From assembly GCF_039537985.1 (NCBI RefSeq), contig NZ_BAABBN010000004.1, positions 558,001 through 622,000 on the forward strand: a DNA stretch of 64,000 bases, read 5' to 3'. Below the pieces are notes generated by a model. That model was given only the letters and a program-made list of their open reading frames with translations, ran no database searches and was not told where the DNA came from. Both the position numbers and the translations under genes were made by a program. Positions 9,070 through 18,465 of the stretch are shown piece by piece. The first letter of the stretch is position 1. Each line of letters starts with the position of its first letter. The stretch comes from Litoribacillus peritrichatus. Lineage in GTDB: Bacteria; Pseudomonadota; Gammaproteobacteria; Pseudomonadales; Litoribrevibacteraceae.

Positions 9070-10257
9070 TCACCCTTTAGGTTCTAAAAACAACAGATTT
9101 CGTTCCTGGTCGATTCGGAATTTGAATTGGCCTAAGAAGTTCATTCCCAGCAGCCCGTCCGATCTTGCGTTTCCCATATCAATTTCAAGCACGGCGAGAT
9201 TTTTCATTTCAGCGTGGTCAATCGTAAGAGACGATAACGTAAACATGCGCGCAATGGTGGAGCCGTTGGCGGTTGATACCCTGATTTGCTTATTGTCATC
9301 GAAGATGGACGTGGTTTGGTTGGTTAATTGGCGAACGGCGTCTTCACTGAGAGACGTAAAGCTGGCTCCGGTATCAATCAGTAATTTTAAATCCATTTCG
9401 TTGCCAACATTGACAGCTACCCAAAATTGGCTGCCGTGTCGTACCAGCGGAATGCCTCGATTCAGCATTTTTTGATTGTCTTTGTCTGATTCTATGGTTT
9501 GGCGCAGCTCTTCAACGGCGGAGGTATGTTGCTCATCATAGGGCAGGTTGGAAAGCGTTGCGATGGCCTGATCTATGTCTCCGGTCTGTTGAAACAGTTC
9601 AGCGAGATACAAGCTGGTTGGCAAATACTCCAGTTCCTGCTGGCGGGCAAAGGTTAAGAATTCGGCCATGTACTCCTGACTAAGGTTGAGTTCATTTTTA
9701 AAAAACAGGTCGCTGACCTGATTAATCAAGACGTGTATGTCCTCGCGAATGAACCTTTGTTCTTCATTGGTGGATGCCACAGACAAACCTGAGAACAAGG
9801 TTTCTAGGGCTTGTTGGTAGTTTTGTTGACGAATGAGATCCTGAGCCGTTAAGCGATAAATCAGGCCGTTGACTAAGCTGGTGCCATTCAGTTCCTGCAA
9901 CCAGGCTTTCAGTGTTAGCCAGTCTTGATTATTCGACCGTTCTTTATTATTAGACCGTTCTTTATTAGACAGAGCAATCAGGTGCTGATCCAGTGCGCTT
10001 AACAGGATTTTGGTTTGATCTTGATTAAAATCCTGATACAGCAAGCCATCAACGGCTTGAGTGATTTTGTTTGACTGAATGGCTTGAATGAGCAAGGCAA
10101 CGTTTTCATTCGTGTAAGGTTGAGCTGGGTGTTTAAACTGTGCTGCAGGTTCAGATACTGCAGGATGCTCGGTTTTCGAAGTGTGTTGAGCGCCGAAATA
10201 AAAACCGATTCCTGAACCGATAAATAAACCGAGGAATAAAGTGCTTAATAACTTCAT
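9070..10257 (-). CDS. Membrane-anchored TPR protein with retropepsin-like aspartic protease domain
   Basis: A 395-residue protein. It has an N-terminal signal anchor (about residues 5-25), an Asn/Gln-rich linker, a helical TPR-like middle, and a C-terminal clan AA aspartic protease domain with the motif LLIDTGASFTSLS (catalytic Asp in DTGAS) and a later LLGMNFLGQFKF. Retropepsins work as dimers, so one DTGA per chain is expected. It probably acts in the periplasm. Bacterial relatives are mostly uncharacterised. The linker carries two copies of NKERSN, encoded by an 18-bp tandem repeat, so its length may vary between strains. It converges on the AraC gene with a 23-bp gap. Confidence 0.75.
   Translation of the reverse strand: MKLLSTLFLGLFIGSGIGFYFGAQHTSKTEHPAVSEPAAQFKHPAQPYTNENVALLIQAIQSNKITQAVDGLLYQDFNQDQTKILLSALDQHLIALSNKERSNNKERSNNQDWLTLKAWLQELNGTSLVNGLIYRLTAQDLIRQQNYQQALETLFSGLSVASTNEEQRFIREDIHVLINQVSDLFFKNELNLSQEYMAEFLTFARQQELEYLPTSLYLAELFQQTGDIDQAIATLSNLPYDEQHTSAVEELRQTIESDKDNQKMLNRGIPLVRHGSQFWVAVNVGNEMDLKLLIDTGASFTSLSEDAVRQLTNQTTSIFDDNKQIRVSTANGSTIARMFTLSSLTIDHAEMKNLAVLEIDMGNARSDGLLGMNFLGQFKFRIDQERNLLFLEPKG
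9929..9970. repeat. 18-bp tandem repeat inside the aspartic protease gene
   Basis: Two copies of TTATTNGACCGTTCTTTA (9929-9946, 9947-9964) plus a partial third. They encode NKERSN twice, keeping the frame. Confidence 0.85.
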
Positions 10258-10327
10258 TGCGTGCTCATGCCTTGCGCGAATGTTTTGATTTCATGCCTGC
10301 TACCTATCCTTTTTAAACCTGCCTTTT

Positions 10328-10385
10328 ATTCAGGGTTTTCACATTGAATGTTATTCATGGTTCTCACACTGAATGGTATTCAAGG
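10328..10385. repeat. 25-bp imperfect tandem repeat, intergenic
   Basis: Units at 10328-10352 and 10353-10377 share ATTCANGGTTNTCACAN-type sequence, with a partial third copy (ATTCAAGG). They lie in the 246-bp gap upstream of the protease gene, which otherwise shows no gene. Confidence 0.8.
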
Positions 10386-10503
10386 TGAAACGGCGTGTTA
10401 TGGCAAAGTAACAGAATTGTATGGGGTTGAGCGGATGAAAGATAGGTGTCAGAGAACTTAACCTGTTAGGAGAAGTTCTCTGAAGTGGGATGTGAGTGGC
10501 AGA

Positions 10504-12663
10504 TTAAACTAACGGCTCGTTGGTTTCTGCCAGTTTTTCCAAAGAGGGCGTCGGCGCAAATCTGGCACCAAAGCGTTCCGTCAATTCACGTGCTCGTTCT
10601 GCGTATTTTGCACTGCCAACGTGATTGATGAATTGAAGCGCTCCGCCAGTCCACGGCGCGAAACCTAACCCAAAAATGCTGCCTATGTTGCCATCGGCGA
10701 CGGAGGTTAAAACGTTTTCCTCCAGGCATCTTAGCGTTTCGATAGATTGCATGTAGAGCAAACGATCCCGGATATCCTCATTACTGACGGCCTCGTCGGC
10801 GTCTTTGTTATAGAAGTGCTCTTTCAGGCCGGGCCAGAGTTGTTTGGAACCTTTTTCTGAGTATTCGTAGAATCCGGCACCGGCTGCACGGCCTTTGCGT
10901 TCAAAGTCATTAATCATGGCATCAAGGACTTTGAAGCCTGGGTGGTTTATGTCGATGGCGTTATCGGTTTCACCGGCTTCCAGGTCCGCTTTAGCCTGAT
11001 TCCGAATGTTCTGCATTAATGTCAGACTGACTTCGTCTGTGACGCTGAGCGGGCCAATCGGCATCCCCGCTTTTCTGGCTTCGGTTTCAATGCGTGCAGG
11101 GTTGATGCCTTCACCCAGCATGGCGATGCCTTCGGTGGTGTAGGTTGCAAATACACGTGAAGTAAAGAAGCCTCGGCGATCATTCACCACGATCGGTGTC
11201 TTTTTAATTTGTTGCACAAAGTCAAAAGCGTGAGCAAGGGTTTCGTCGCTGGTTTGTTGGCCTCGGATGATTTCAACCAGTGGCATTTTATCGACTGGCG
11301 AGAAGAAATGCAGACCCACAAACTTGCTTTCATCTTTTACTGCTGTGGCCAATCCGGTAATTGGCAGCGTAGAGGTGTTGGATGAAATGATGGTGTCGTC
11401 CGCCACTTTATCGGCTGCGTCTTGAGTGACTTTGGCTTTGAGCGAACGGTCTTCAAACACGGCTTCAATAATGAGATCACAGCCTTCAAAATCTGCACTG
11501 TCGCCTGTGGCTAAAATTCTGCCCAGAATATCTTCCATCTCTGCTTGGGTTTTACGGCCCCGGCTGACTTGTTTCTTAAGCAGCTTTTCAGAGTAAGTCT
11601 TACCTTTCTCTGCTGCTTCCTGTGAAACGTCTTTCAAAACGACGTCGATGCCACGAATTGCAGAAGAATAAGCGATGCCTGCGCCCATCATTCCTGCGCC
11701 AATGACACCCACTTTGTTGAATTTGGTGCGCTCAATGCCATCGGGGCGGGATTTACCTGCATTTACATCGTTCAGCTGAAACCAGAACGTATTGATCATA
11801 TTCTTCGCCACCTGACCTTTCGCCAGTTCTGTGAAATAGCGGCTTTCAATGATACATGCGGTGTCGAAATCGACTAAAGCGCCTTCGGCTGCGGCGCTTA
11901 AAATGGCTTCCGGTGCCGGGTAGCAACCTTTGGTTTTATCGGCAATCATAGATGGTGCAATGGCCAGCATTTGTGCTGTTTTAGGCGTATTGGCGTTTCC
12001 GCCAGGAATTTTGTACCCCTTTACGTCCCAGGGTTGCTGGCTCTTGGGATTCGCCTGAATCCATGCTTTGGATTTCTCGATCAGGTCATCAAGGCTCTTA
12101 GCGGTATCATGAATTAAACCGGCTTTGAGCGCAGCAGAAGGGCGGAGTTTCTTGCCTTCGATCAGTAATGGAAATGCTTTTTCAAGGCCTAGCATACGGA
12201 CGGTTCGAACAATCCCTCCACCACCGGGCAATAAACCTAAAGAAACTTCAGGCAGCCCGAGTTGTATACGCTCGTCGGCAAGACAAATCCGGTGATGGCA
12301 AGCAAGTGCAATCTCCCAGCCGCCGCCAAGGGCTGCACCGTTAATGGCTGCAACTACGGGTTTGCCCAGAGTTTCAATGGCTCTTAGCTGGGCTTTTAAA
12401 CCCTGAACCATAGTATAAAACTCGGGCGCCATTGCTTCGGTCACTTGCGCCATTTCATTCAGGTCTGCGCCTGCGAAAAAGGTCTTTTTGGCGGAGGTGA
12501 TAATCACACCGCTGATGCTGTCTTTTTCTTGGATTAACCGTGCCACCACTTCATCCATAGATGCTCGGTAAGTTGGGTTCATGGTATTGGCCGATTGTCC
12601 GGGCATGTCCATGGTCAGGGTGACGATGTTATTGTCGTCGATGTCGTATCGAATCGCAGTCAT
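10504..12663 (-). CDS. Bifunctional enoyl-CoA hydratase / 3-hydroxyacyl-CoA dehydrogenase (FadJ/FadB-type)
   Basis: A 719-residue beta-oxidation enzyme. The N-terminal crotonase fold has the oxyanion-hole region (AALGGGWEIALACHHR) and the catalytic Glu region PEVSLGLLPGGGG. The C-terminal dehydrogenase starts with the Rossmann motif GVIGAGMMGAGIAY and carries GLHFFSPVDKMPLVEII with the catalytic His. I chose ATG 12663 (AGGAGA six bases upstream) over an upstream GTG. The thiolase gene ends 23 bp before it, so the two form an operon for the last three steps of fatty acyl-CoA oxidation. The order (thiolase first) and sequence type fit a FadJ-like or specialised paralogue rather than the classical fadBA. 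Confidence 0.9.
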   Translation of the reverse strand: MTAIRYDIDDNNIVTLTMDMPGQSANTMNPTYRASMDEVVARLIQEKDSISGVIITSAKKTFFAGADLNEMAQVTEAMAPEFYTMVQGLKAQLRAIETLGKPVVAAINGAALGGGWEIALACHHRICLADERIQLGLPEVSLGLLPGGGGIVRTVRMLGLEKAFPLLIEGKKLRPSAALKAGLIHDTAKSLDDLIEKSKAWIQANPKSQQPWDVKGYKIPGGNANTPKTAQMLAIAPSMIADKTKGCYPAPEAILSAAAEGALVDFDTACIIESRYFTELAKGQVAKNMINTFWFQLNDVNAGKSRPDGIERTKFNKVGVIGAGMMGAGIAYSSAIRGIDVVLKDVSQEAAEKGKTYSEKLLKKQVSRGRKTQAEMEDILGRILATGDSADFEGCDLIIEAVFEDRSLKAKVTQDAADKVADDTIISSNTSTLPITGLATAVKDESKFVGLHFFSPVDKMPLVEIIRGQQTSDETLAHAFDFVQQIKKTPIVVNDRRGFFTSRVFATYTTEGIAMLGEGINPARIETEARKAGMPIGPLSVTDEVSLTLMQNIRNQAKADLEAGETDNAIDINHPGFKVLDAMINDFERKGRAAGAGFYEYSEKGSKQLWPGLKEHFYNKDADEAVSNEDIRDRLLYMQSIETLRCLEENVLTSVADGNIGSIFGLGFAPWTGGALQFINHVGSAKYAERARELTERFGARFAPTPSLEKLAETNEPLV

Positions 12664-12686
12664 TGTGTTCTCCTTCGTCACACCGG

Positions 12687-13916
12687 TTAATTGCTTTCAG
12701 AATTACTGTTTACGTTTTCAATGATGGTGGCGATGCCCATGCCGCCTCCGACACACAAGGTGCATAAACCATAACGCAGATTTCGACGTTCCAGTTCGTC
12801 GAGGACTGTGCCGATAATGATGGCACCGGTGGCACCCAGCGGATGGCCCATTGCGATGGAGCCGCCATTCACATTCACCTTTTCATCCGGTACGCCCAAG
12901 TCTTTTTGGAATTTCATCACAACGGCGGCGAAGGCTTCGTTGACTTCGAACAAATCAATTTGATCTATGGTCATTTCTGCTTTGGCAAGTACTTTTAAAG
13001 TGGCGGGTGTTGGCCCGGTCAGCATGGTGGTTGGGTCGGTACTGGTTACTGCGGTGGCAATAATTCGACCTCTGGCCTTCAAACCCAGCTTTTCGCCTTT
13101 GGTTTTATTGCCCATTAAAATAGCGGTGGCACCATCGACGATGCCCGAAGAGTTGCCCGGTGTATGAACGTGGTTGATCGATTCCAGATGAGAGTATTTG
13201 CGAAGCGCGGTATTATCAAAACCCATTTGTCCCATCGCTGCAAATGAAGGCTTCAGGGAAGAGAAGGCTTCCAGCGTCGCATCCGGGCGAACTAGTTCAT
13301 CTTTTTCAAGAAGGACAACGCCATTTTGATCTTTGACGGGGACGACGGATTTAGCAAACGCATTATTCTTCCAGGCTGCAGCTGCTTTCTGCTGCGAGTT
13401 AAGAGCAAAACGATCCACGTCTTCCCGGCTGAAGCCTTCCATAGTGGCAATGGTATCGGCTCCAATGCCTTGTGGTACGAAGTAGGTTTTGAAGCTGGTT
13501 TCCGGGTCCATCGCCATTGGCCCGCCATCCGAGCCCATGGGCACGCGGGACATAACTTCAACGCCACCAGCTACCACTAAATCTTCCCAACCCGAAGCAA
13601 TTTTCTGAGCCGCAATATTGACCGCTTCAAGACCAGAAGCGCAGAACCGATTGATTTGCATCCCCGCCGGGCGTTCGGACCAATCCGCTGTTAAGGCGGC
13701 TGTTTTCGCAATGTTGGCGCCTTGTTCACCGATGGGGGTCACACAACCGAGGACAATATCATCGACTTGTTCCGTATCCAGGTGGTTTCTTTCTTTCAAG
13801 GCATTCAACACATTGGCCATTAATGAAATGGGTTTCATCGAATACAAGGCACCGCCTTTTTTCCCTTTGCCGCGAGGCGTACGAATTGCATCGTAAATGT
13901 ACACAGACTCGGTCAT
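12687..13916 (-). CDS. Acetyl-CoA C-acyltransferase (thiolase, FadI/FadA-like)
   Basis: A 409-residue thiolase from ATG 13916, which follows AAGGAACG and begins TESVYIYDAIRTPRGKG. The nucleophilic Cys is residue 92 (NRFCASGLEAVN). The His is in NGGSIAMGHPLGATGA and the second Cys in LCTLCVGGGMG, so all three catalytic residues are present. It cleaves 3-ketoacyl-CoA to acetyl-CoA and a shortened acyl-CoA. The longer frame from 13961 adds 15 unsupported residues. First gene of the operon with the hydratase/dehydrogenase. Confidence 0.92.
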   Translation of the reverse strand: MTESVYIYDAIRTPRGKGKKGGALYSMKPISLMANVLNALKERNHLDTEQVDDIVLGCVTPIGEQGANIAKTAALTADWSERPAGMQINRFCASGLEAVNIAAQKIASGWEDLVVAGGVEVMSRVPMGSDGGPMAMDPETSFKTYFVPQGIGADTIATMEGFSREDVDRFALNSQQKAAAAWKNNAFAKSVVPVKDQNGVVLLEKDELVRPDATLEAFSSLKPSFAAMGQMGFDNTALRKYSHLESINHVHTPGNSSGIVDGATAILMGNKTKGEKLGLKARGRIIATAVTSTDPTTMLTGPTPATLKVLAKAEMTIDQIDLFEVNEAFAAVVMKFQKDLGVPDEKVNVNGGSIAMGHPLGATGAIIIGTVLDELERRNLRYGLCTLCVGGGMGIATIIENVNSNSESN

Positions 13917-14132
13917 AACCGTTCCTTTATCAGTATTTTTGAGGTCGTTCTTATGAGGCACAGGTTAGCGCAGCAAGGTTGAAAGGCAAAATGGCAAACC
14001 TGAGCCGGTTAGGTGGCGGCTGTGCTCATAAGTCAGAACTCCTTTTTTGAAGCCGGCAGTAAGTTGGTAACATCGTCGCTGATGAATTATGAGCTAATAT
14101 AGACGTAATTATCCCGAAGTTTGGTTGATGGC

Positions 14133-14840
14133 ATGAAGTTTATGCATAGGTGTTTAACCGTTGTTTTTCTGTCGTTTTTAGCGATATACAGCTCTGCGGG
14201 GCAGGCAGAGGTCTGGAAATTGGCATCTCTGGAGTGGCCGCCTTATTCAGGGGCCCAGCTGGAAGGGCAGGGAAAATCCGTTCAGTTGCTTCGGAAAGTA
14301 TTGACTGAACACGACATTGAACTTCAAGTGGATTTTTTTCCTTGGAGCAGGTCTCAGGAATTGGCGAAGACGGGACGGTATATTGGTTATTTTCCCGCGT
14401 GGCAAGAAGAGGTCCAGCCTGGCTTTCTTTATTCGCCAGTGATTGATTGGTCTTCTTTGGGAGTTATTTCCGCATCTGAAACTGATTTTGAGTGGTCGGG
14501 TTTTGAAGCTTTATTCAGCCAGTATAGCGTCGGAATCATCCGGTCTTATAAATACCCTAATGCAGTGGAATAGATGGCGGCAAAGCATTCGGGCCAGGTG
14601 ATTAAAGTGTTGGATGAAGAATCCCTTCTTCGGATGTTGTCCGCCCAACGCTTTCAGGTGGCGCTGACCGATCCGAAGGTGATGAAATTCAATGCAAATA
14701 AATACAAAATATCCGATTTGACATTGAACCACCTAAAACTGGAAACGAAATCTCTGGGTATTGCGTTTCTTGACACCAAAAAAAACAGGGCGAGAATAAG
14801 GCAATTGGAACACTTCCTTAAATCACGACAGCCTCAGTAA
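14133..14840 (+). pseudogene. Family 3-type periplasmic substrate-binding protein, broken by in-frame TAG
   Basis: Two parts in one frame, about 146 and 88 codons, are separated only by TAG at 14571-14573. The first has a signal peptide (cleaved near GQAEVW) and the opening WKLASLEWPPYSGAQLEGQG typical of bacterial SBP_bac_3 proteins. The second continues with the lobe-closing part (VIKVLDEESLLRMLSAQRFQVALTDP). Together they give about 235 residues, normal for this family. The TAG would be CAG (Gln) with one C-to-T change. ATG 14133 is preferred over TTG 14121. Either the gene is a recent pseudogene, or the stop is read through or a sequence error. No transport genes lie beside it. Confidence 0.75.
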
Positions 14841-14951
14841 GAGACAAAACTCTTGCCTTTGTATTCGGAGTAAGTCGTAGTACCCTTGGGATTTTCTCTG
14901 GTGCTTAAACACAGAAGAGAATCCATGTTTATCACATAAGGACAACATTAA

Positions 14952-15545
14952 GTGGCAGAGGATGCGGATTGCTCCACCTATTATGTACTCGCTTGTTTTA
15001 TGCGTAATGACGGCGCGGACATTACAACGCCCCCAAAATTGCCTGCGAAGTATGACGTTTGGATGACCGGGGATGAGATACCCGAATCAGAAATATCAAC
15101 CCCTCTAGAGTATGCGATTGAGGCTGAAGATGAAGGGATGATGCTGCCCTTTTTTGATGGACTTTCTGCGCCTTTAATGTCCCGAGAGTTAATATCTTCG
15201 TTGGAAACTTGTGGCGTCGATAATTTGCAGGTATTTGATGCAAAAGTGAAAATATCGGATTCAGGCGAAACATTAGACAGCTATGCAGCAGTAAATATTG
15301 TGGGTTTAATTGAAGCTGCGGATTTAGCTGCTTCTGATTATGATTCATCGCCACTGACAAACAGAACTCAGTACTCAACTTCGTTTGACTCTCTGACCGT
15401 GGATGAGGAAAAAGTGAATGGTGCTTTGTGTTTTCGAATGGCCGAAAGCGTTTCGATCATACTGGTTCATCAGAGCGTCAAAGACGTATTGGAACCTTTG
15501 TTTCCGCGCTTGAGTTTTATAAAGCCGGAAGATTACTCGAATTAG
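14952..15545 (+). CDS. Imm11/DUF1629-like protein (possible orphan immunity protein)
   Basis: A 197-residue acidic cytoplasmic protein without signal or membrane segment. The opening YYVLACF, the central LISSLETCGVDNLQVFDAKV and the late LCFRMAESVSIILVHQSVKD resemble the Imm11 (MXAN-0049/DUF1629) family, which guards against polymorphic toxins. The match is by eye only. The start is GTG 14952, with AAGGA upstream. No toxin gene with a plausible C-terminal effector is adjacent. The next gene is an RNase H, 77 bp downstream. Confidence 0.55.
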   Translation: MAEDADCSTYYVLACFMRNDGADITTPPKLPAKYDVWMTGDEIPESEISTPLEYAIEAEDEGMMLPFFDGLSAPLMSRELISSLETCGVDNLQVFDAKVKISDSGETLDSYAAVNIVGLIEAADLAASDYDSSPLTNRTQYSTSFDSLTVDEEKVNGALCFRMAESVSIILVHQSVKDVLEPLFPRLSFIKPEDYSN

Positions 15546-15621
15546 TATCGATTGTGTGGCATCAAAAATGCCGCGCTTCTCATCATTTTCGATCGCAATT
15601 AATCAATACAGAATAAAACTT

Positions 15622-16395
15622 ATGGCTTCAAAATTTTATGTAGTTTGGCAAGGAAGAGAACCTGGCATATACACGGACTGGAATTCCTGTAAGAAACAAG
15701 TCGATAAGTTTGCAGGCGCTAAGTATAAATCTTTTAAAACCAGAACTGAGGCGGAGGCCGCTTTCAGTGGTAAAAGCAGTGGGGTATCCGCTACACCTTC
15801 TAAGGTCAGTAAACCGGGTTCATCGGCGAAAAAAGGGGGCATAAAAACGTACACAGCCTCTGAAATTGATGCGATTCCGGTGGATACCAAAATTTTTACC
15901 GATGGCGGTTGTGAACCCAATCCGGGTGAAGCGGGTTCGGGTGTGGCGGTTTACCGGGATGGCAACATAGACCAGCTTTGGTACGGCTTATACAACCCGA
16001 TGGGCACGAACAATACGGCCGAGTTGAATGCGCTTTATCAGGCCTTAATCATGGCGGATAAAGAAATTGAAGCCGGCCGGACGGTGGCTATTTTTTGTGA
16101 CTCAAAATATTCGATTCAGTGCGTCACTCAGTGGGCTGTAGGCTGGGAGAAAAAGGGCTGGAAAAAGTCCGGTGGTGAAATTAAAAATCTGGAGTTAATC
16201 AAGGTGATGTATGCCTTACATCAGCGATTGAAAGATGAAGTTCAGGTGTTACATGTGAATGGCCACGTAGGGGTTGAAGGCAATGAACTGGCGGATCGAA
16301 TGTCCATTTTGGCAATGACGAGTAAAGAGCCGGAGTTTGTGCTTTATCAAAAGCCTATCGACCTGACTGCGATTCTGGCCATGCGTGCGGGTTAA
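15622..16395 (+). CDS. Ribonuclease H1 with N-terminal viroplasmin-type RNA/DNA-hybrid-binding domain
   Basis: A 257-residue enzyme that degrades RNA in RNA-DNA hybrids. The N-terminal domain (residues 4-48, FYVVWQGREPGIYTDWNSCK and KSFKTRTEAEAAF) is the hybrid-binding module seen in eukaryotic RNase H1 and caulimovirus viroplasmin. After a Ser/Lys linker the RNase HI domain carries all four catalytic acids: Asp94 (FTDGGCEPNPG), Glu134 (NNTAELNAL), Asp160 (FCDSKYS) and Asp225 (GNELADRMS). ATG 15622 is chosen because the hybrid-binding domain begins there. This architecture is uncommon in gammaproteobacteria, whose housekeeping RnhA lacks the N-domain, so this is probably a second RNase H. Confidence 0.88.
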   Translation: MASKFYVVWQGREPGIYTDWNSCKKQVDKFAGAKYKSFKTRTEAEAAFSGKSSGVSATPSKVSKPGSSAKKGGIKTYTASEIDAIPVDTKIFTDGGCEPNPGEAGSGVAVYRDGNIDQLWYGLYNPMGTNNTAELNALYQALIMADKEIEAGRTVAIFCDSKYSIQCVTQWAVGWEKKGWKKSGGEIKNLELIKVMYALHQRLKDEVQVLHVNGHVGVEGNELADRMSILAMTSKEPEFVLYQKPIDLTAILAMRAG

Positions 16396-17113
16396 TTCGG
16401 TCTTTTGGTTACATTTTCTGAAATTAAGACTTATTCTAAGATCGATTAAGCCGTCTTTAGGAGGTCGCCCTCTGTTCTAGGTTTGGGGTAAATCAGGTGA
16501 CGCGACAACTATGCTGACACAGAGGGCACACTATTCTTGACTTGATAATTTAAGTTGATTCCGAATTCTTCGTGAATTTAACTCTCAGATACAACCTCGC
16601 TCTAAACTTAAGGTTCTAAGTCATCATAGACTTCCGTAAAGTCCTAACGATAGTTACCATTGAAAAAATAAAACACATCACTTGCTTGACAAAATTCACC
16701 GTATTTTCGTTTTTATTCATCGTCATTTATTGATTGTTTCAATCTTTGAAAAACAAAATTCTAATCAGCTCTATACCCCGTTAAATATGGGGTTTAGTGC
16801 TTTTTCTTGCGCTGTTTTCTTGACGCTTAAAGGGTGGATTCTCAATATTATTAGGCGGTTAGCCACTAAAGCCGACGTCAATACAATTGCGATAAATGGC
16901 TAGGGTTAATGTCTCAATGACTTATCAGATATTGACTAAAAAATGTTCAGGTCTAGTATTCATGGTTACACAACATTGCGGTTTGGTTACGAGATGTTAC
17001 GTGGTTGTCGGCCTGCTTTTTGACGCAATATAAATAATGAAGCGTGATAAAAAGTAGCCTTTTATGAGTTTTAAAAGATGTTCAGGGATGAAACTCATTG
17101 GGAAGAAACTATC
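16396..17113. other. Long intergenic region upstream of the glycan locus
   Basis: About 718 AT-rich bases with no convincing gene; a 73-codon frame at 16682-16903 has no ribosome site or recognisable sequence. At 16854-16864 there is GGCGGTTAGCC, loosely like an ops/JUMPstart element (GGCGGTAG) with one extra base, in the right place about 250 bp before the polysaccharide operon. The operon promoter must be here, but I cannot place it with confidence. Confidence 0.4.
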
Positions 17114-18277
17114 ATGTCTGAAATTGTCAATTTTGCTTTGCTGGGCTGCGGCCGGATTGCAAAAAAACACGCTGAGGTCATTGCACACCAACTCAGCGGG
17201 TCCCGACTAATAGCTGTGTGCGATATTAACCAAGATCGAGTCAATGCCATGGCTGAAGAGTTCGACGTACCGGGCTTTTCGAACCTCGACGATATGATGA
17301 AAGAGCTTGGTGATCAGATTCACGTAGTCAATGTATTAACCCCTTCTGGTTACCATCCAAAGAATGTCGTTGATGTTGCTGACTATGGCTGTCACGTGGT
17401 GACAGAGAAGCCAATGGGGCTTTCTCTGGAAGATGCCCGCTACATGACAAATTACTGCGAACAGAAAGGTGTGAAGTTGTTTGTGGTGAAGCAAAACCGG
17501 TACAACAAACCTGTTCAGAAAGTTAAAAAAGCCTATGAGGATGGTCGCTTGGGTCGGGTATCTCTGGCCAGTGTGTGTGTTCGTTGGTCCAGAGATCAGG
17601 CTTATTACGATCAGGACGATTGGCGGGGAACCTGGTTATTGGATGGCGGCGTGTTTTCGAATCAGGCGAGTCATCACATAGACCTGATTTGCTGGTTGTT
17701 AGGCGAAGTGGAGTCGGTGTCGGCGTACATCGCCACTCAATTGGTGGACATTGAAGCGGAAGACACAGGTATCGCCATTTTGAAGTTCAAAAACGGCACT
17801 CTGTGTACTTTGGAAGCCACCACAGCCACCCGACCACGTGATCTGGAGGCGTCTGTATGCCTGATGGGGGAATTCGGTACAGCCTGCATTGGTGGTTTTG
17901 CTGTGAATAAAATGAATATTTGGGATTTTAAAGAGCCGATTCCCGGCGATGAGCATGTGTTACAAGAGTGCAACACGGCACCACCCAATGTGTATGGCTT
18001 TGGTCATAAGGCTTATTTGCAGAATGTAGTGGATGCCATTCAAGGTAAGAAACAAGTGGCTGTGGGTGGCAGTGAAGGTTTGAAATCTCTGAAAGTGATT
18101 AATGCGCTGTATGCTTCGGCCATTACTGGGCGAGAAATTCAGATGGATCACTTTAATGGTGAAGATTCGCCGTTGGGCCAGAGGTCGGCTGCGCACTATC
18201 ACCAAGGGTCGGACTTGTTTTTGCCTGTCGGCCGTCCGAAACCAATATCAAATATTGTTAATCTCAGGGCGACTTAA
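17114..18277 (+). CDS. Gfo/Idh/MocA-family sugar dehydrogenase, WlbA/WbpB-like
   Basis: A 387-residue NAD-dependent oxidoreductase. The Rossmann motif is ALLGCGRIAKKHAEV near residue 8, followed by the family motif TEKPMGL near residue 100. The signature WRGTWLLDGGVFSNQASHHI, with the catalytic His, is typical of UDP-N-acetyl-glucosaminuronate 3-dehydrogenases (WlbA/WbpB). These make the 3-keto sugar that an aminotransferase then aminates. The next gene encodes exactly such an aminotransferase fused to an acetyltransferase, which supports the assignment. Start ATG 17114 has GGAAG upstream. A UDP-sugar 6-dehydrogenase (WbpA) is not in the window. Confidence 0.82.
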   Translation: MSEIVNFALLGCGRIAKKHAEVIAHQLSGSRLIAVCDINQDRVNAMAEEFDVPGFSNLDDMMKELGDQIHVVNVLTPSGYHPKNVVDVADYGCHVVTEKPMGLSLEDARYMTNYCEQKGVKLFVVKQNRYNKPVQKVKKAYEDGRLGRVSLASVCVRWSRDQAYYDQDDWRGTWLLDGGVFSNQASHHIDLICWLLGEVESVSAYIATQLVDIEAEDTGIAILKFKNGTLCTLEATTATRPRDLEASVCLMGEFGTACIGGFAVNKMNIWDFKEPIPGDEHVLQECNTAPPNVYGFGHKAYLQNVVDAIQGKKQVAVGGSEGLKSLKVINALYASAITGREIQMDHFNGEDSPLGQRSAAHYHQGSDLFLPVGRPKPISNIVNLRAT

Positions 18278-18340
18278 GCTTGAACATTAACTGCTTACAG
18301 GCACTGATGGTCTGCAAGCAATACCGAAAAGAAATATCTA

Positions 18341-18366
18341 AAAGTAACACCTGAAAGTAACACCTG
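18341..18366. repeat. 13-bp perfect tandem duplication
   Basis: AAAGTAACACCTG occurs twice in a row in the gap between the dehydrogenase and the fusion gene. Confidence 0.85.
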
Positions 18367-18384
18367 AAAACATTATCAGAAACC

Positions 18385-18409
18385 CCTTGGCCTGATCTAC
18401 AGGCCAAGG
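18385..18409. other. Perfect 10-bp hairpin in the glycan operon leader
   Basis: CCTTGGCCTG and CAGGCCAAGG pair perfectly around ATCTA, 57 bp before the fusion gene. No T tract follows, so it is more likely a processing or stabilising stem than a terminator. Confidence 0.6.
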
Positions 18410-18465
18410 TGCAGGTTTCTGTCGACCCTAAAAACATACATCCATGATTTAAATGGAGAATAACG

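Noticed and set aside
14571..14573. Selenocysteine- or pyrrolysine-style recoding at the TAG
   Set aside because: No recoding hairpin was noticed, TAG is used as an ordinary stop in this window, and the family has no such residue; a nonsense change is simpler.
16682..16903. 73-codon frame in the long gap before the glycan locus
   Set aside because: No ribosome site, no family resemblance, and AT-rich sequence in which such frames arise by chance.
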